From Microseira sp003486305 (lineage in GTDB: Bacteria; Cyanobacteriota; Cyanobacteriia; Cyanobacteriales; Aerosakkonemataceae), in assembly GCA_031969655.1 (NCBI GenBank), contig DALYJX010000061.1:1-32048 (forward strand): DNA of 32,048 nt, given 5' to 3'. A program made the position numbers and the translations under genes. Positions 30,007 through 32,048 of this stretch are shown piece after piece. Numbering within the stretch: position 1 is the stretch's first letter; each line of letters starts with the position of its first letter. A model generated the notes under the pieces. It saw only the letters and a list, made by a program, of their open reading frames with translations, had not been told where the DNA came from and made no database searches.

Positions 30007-30745
30007 TAGTTTGGACAGTTTTTTTGCCAGCTTGGATGCTAGCGAAGATTTGCGATCGCATTTTCCCACAAATGCGTCAGGGGTGCGATCGCGAGTGGGT
30101 GCGCCCCCTTACCTATCGCTCCCCAAGCACCGACTCAGCTATTTTCCGCGTATTTACGTATAGAAATTTACTTTTTTTAGCCTAACTACTTATTTGTACG
30201 GTATCGGCAAAAGCATATGCACGCAAAAAATTAAAATGACCTCAGTAATAACTCTGAAATTTTGGCTTTTTTTGGCATATAAATAGGGAAATTGAATCGC
30301 TTTATAGGGTGTCATCGGGAAAAATAGCACTTGAGGAAATTAACAGTTACTGAGCGGGAATTTATTTAACATAATCTTCACAGAAGGGGCGGAAATGTAT
30401 ATTGTTTTGATAAAGATTAACTCAAAGGGTTGCTTGGGTTGGGGAATCAGGTTAACTTTGAATTGTCAGGAAATTGAACCGAGTCATGAGTCACCTAAAA
30501 CTTTGACACCTGGGGGGAACTTAATACTGACAAAAAGTTGGTATTAGCATTAAAGTTGCTAAAGTCTGAAAAATCAGGAATTAAGTAAATAACTAATCTC
30601 CTCGATTAAGCGGTTTTTGATCGTCTACCAATATACAAGCATCGCAACGATACGTTGGAATCACCGGCTCGGTAAAGACTCTGGCGCAAATTCAATTTAT
30701 TTCATTTTCACTGTCAACATTTAGCTGTTTGAAGGAATGAGTTTA
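30007..30745. other. Intergenic upstream of the fourth PEP-CTERM gene
   Basis: 740 bases, HIP1 sites near 30051 and 30085, otherwise AT-rich. It holds the recurring block CTTCACAGAA at 30376-30385 with TTGATAAAGATTAACTC at 30407-30423. GAAGGAA at 30731-30737 may serve as ribosome binding site. No gene is seen. Confidence 0.45.
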
Positions 30746-31555
30746 ATGGCAATTTCAACTGTTCTGCAAAAGTTCTCGATGGCTACGGTCGGAGCGGCAT
30801 TTATTGCCCTGGGAACTGTTGGTATTGAAAAAGCAGAAGCACTTACCCTTGGGCCAGATAGTTACGGTTACAGGGCAACTGACGAAGTACCATTCACCTA
30901 TCAAGACATTTCGGGGACAGGTAGTCGAGTTCTATCAGGTGTTGACGACTCTACAAGCTCGGCGAACTTGGGCTTCAACTTCAACTTCTACGGCACAAAC
31001 TATAACAGCGTGTTCTTTAGCTCAAACGGGCTGATGACATTCGGAGGCAGCAACTCTAGTTTCTCTAACAGTAGCTTGACTGAAAGTTCGTGGTCAAACC
31101 TGCCAACTATCGCGCCTTTTTGGGACGACTTGCAAACCTTCCAAGGCGGCACAGACGCAGTGTATTACCAAACAGTGGGTACGGCGGGCAACCGACGCTT
31201 TATCACCCAATGGAACAACATCGGGGGATTCTACAACTCGCCCAGCTTAATGACCTTCCAGTCGGTTCTGTTTGAGGGAAGCAACAACATTTTGTTCTCC
31301 TACCTGGACGCTGACTCTGGAGATTTCAGAGCTTTTGGCGGCTCGGCAACGGTTGGTATCCGCAACACCGATGGCGATTTAAACGGTCAAAATCTGCAAT
31401 GGTCTTACAATTCAGCCAGCCTTCGTGACGGGCAGTCGATCCTGATTAGCCGCTCGGTTCCCGAACCTGCTTCTGTATTGGGTTTATTAGCGGTTGGTGC
31501 GATGGGTGCGGGTTCTGCACTGAAGCGCAAACAACAACAAAAAGCGAATGTTTAA
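30746..31555 (+). CDS. PEP-CTERM protein with a nidogen-like domain
   Basis: 269 residues from ATG 30746, aligned with the start of the second gene. The signal peptide ends near AEA-LTL, about residue 31. The mature domain shows the nidogen-like (NIDO) pattern: LGFNFNFYGTNYNSVFFSSN, GLMTFGG, IAPFWDDLQT, VYYQTVG, FITQWNNIGGF and TFQSVLFEGSNNILFSYLD. NIDO domains occur in surface and matrix proteins. The C-terminal signal is VPEPASVLGLLAVGAMG followed by LKRKQQQK, a canonical PEP-CTERM. It is the last and best-formed member of the four-gene cluster. Confidence 0.9.
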   Translation: MAISTVLQKFSMATVGAAFIALGTVGIEKAEALTLGPDSYGYRATDEVPFTYQDISGTGSRVLSGVDDSTSSANLGFNFNFYGTNYNSVFFSSNGLMTFGGSNSSFSNSSLTESSWSNLPTIAPFWDDLQTFQGGTDAVYYQTVGTAGNRRFITQWNNIGGFYNSPSLMTFQSVLFEGSNNILFSYLDADSGDFRAFGGSATVGIRNTDGDLNGQNLQWSYNSASLRDGQSILISRSVPEPASVLGLLAVGAMGAGSALKRKQQQKANV

Positions 31556-31972
31556 TCGCTGCTAAGGCAAAAGCAAAGCTATGGTACTAACAGCAGTTTC
31601 ATCAAACCGACAAAATGCGAGCCGTGCCGAGTTAAGCTTTCTCGCAGTGATGCGTGAGCTTACACCGTCAACAACTCGCGCTCTGAAAAAATAACCTTAG
31701 CTGTTAGCATAACCAAATTTTTTAACTGCCGTGTTTCCTGGGAGATACGGCAGTTAGTCCTTTGGGCGTCTCGACGCAACAGTTGGCGACCTATGCGATC
31801 GCTTTTTCCCGACACATCAGGCAAGATTCGGGCTGTGGCGCGAGTTTCGATATTGGGGGTGTCGAGGTGCGCGATCGCCCGATGCCAAACATCGTACCCC
31901 TTCAGTGGTACGCTAAAAATTAGCATTGCTAAATGTTAAGACCAACTCCCGTATCTGAAACACAGGCACAGC
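31556..31972. other. Intergenic upstream of the ATP synthase beta gene
   Basis: 417 bases. An inverted repeat AACTGCCGT (31724-31732) and ACGGCAGTT (31747-31755) forms a 9-bp stem without a T-run. HIP1-like sites lie near 31796 and 31871. The promoter of the beta-subunit gene should be here. A minus-strand open frame (31660-31926) has no recognisable protein character. Confidence 0.5.
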
Positions 31973-32048
31973 ATGGTAGCCACCACAGACAAGAACATCG
32001 GGCGTATTACCCAAATCATCGGCCCCGTGGTAGACGTAGAGTTTGCCA
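31973..32048 (+). CDS. atpD: ATP synthase F1 subunit beta, N-terminal fragment
   Basis: ATG 31973 opens MVATTDKNIGRITQIIGPVV followed by DVEFA, and the frame runs off the window. This is the characteristic N-terminus of the F1 beta subunit (called atpB in many cyanobacterial genomes), the catalytic subunit of thylakoid and plasma-membrane ATP synthase. In cyanobacteria this gene usually stands with the epsilon gene, apart from the main atp operon, which fits the absence of other atp genes to the left. Confidence 0.9.
   Translation, partial: MVATTDKNIGRITQIIGPVVDVEFA

Noticed and set aside
31660..31926. 88-codon minus-strand frame upstream of the ATP synthase beta gene.
   Set aside because: Composition is not protein-like and it contains an inverted repeat; the region is more likely the promoter and leader of the beta-subunit gene.

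Overview
The window comes from a cyanobacterium, most likely a filamentous, non-marine one. The octamer GCGATCGC (HIP1) is scattered everywhere. Heptamer tandem repeats are present. There are four PEP-CTERM proteins and a CyaC-type REC-GAF-kinase-REC-cyclase protein, and the window ends in an ATP synthase beta gene that stands apart from other ATP synthase genes upstream. The exact genus cannot be read from the sequence.

Layout. 1-179: 3' end of an Hsp70-like gene. 440-985: first of three L,D-transpeptidase paralogues. 1291-5770: a toxin-antitoxin island with three PIN-toxin/antitoxin pairs, one orphan antitoxin followed by a toxin stub, a DUF2442 gene and a pair of tiny cyanobacterial genes (DUF6887/DUF6888-like). 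One repeat, in five copies, lies just past the 3' end of each minus-strand unit; two copies carry a good intrinsic terminator. 5780-7958: an RDD membrane protein and a STAND (NB-ARC) ATPase with an N-terminal helix-turn-helix, preceded by three 10-bp phased direct repeats. 7945-9505: two more L,D-transpeptidases. 9626-10261: KDPG aldolase. 10830-14628: two PRC-barrel/DUF2382 stress-type proteins and a membrane Ser/Thr kinase with a zinc-ribbon N-terminus. 14915-16531: a methyltransferase and a patch of broken small genes. 16562-16631: tRNA-Gly(UCC). 16696-20118: CyaC-type adenylate cyclase. 20820-24010: a GNAT acetyltransferase, a conserved hypothetical, hisC and a YqiA-like esterase. 24228-25633: an ECF sigma factor, a putative anti-sigma factor and a Spy/CpxP-like periplasmic protein in one operon. 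26106-31555: four PEP-CTERM exported proteins in a row, with the remnant right end of an IS200/IS605-type element (tnpB tail and RE hairpin) directly after the first. 31973-end: start of the ATP synthase beta subunit gene.

How it fits together. Much of the window concerns the envelope and environmental sensing: peptidoglycan cross-linking, an envelope-stress sigma operon, sorted surface proteins, a kinase with an extracytoplasmic domain and a cAMP-producing phosphorelay protein. The first 6 kb is a decaying accessory island. It holds a toxin with a premature stop, a toxin cut to nine codons, and repeats at gene ends. Intergenic space is unusually rich in dispersed repeats: inverted GGGGCGGGTTT units, heptamer arrays, long palindromes, and a candidate element with 25-bp terminal inverted repeats at 24018-24214.
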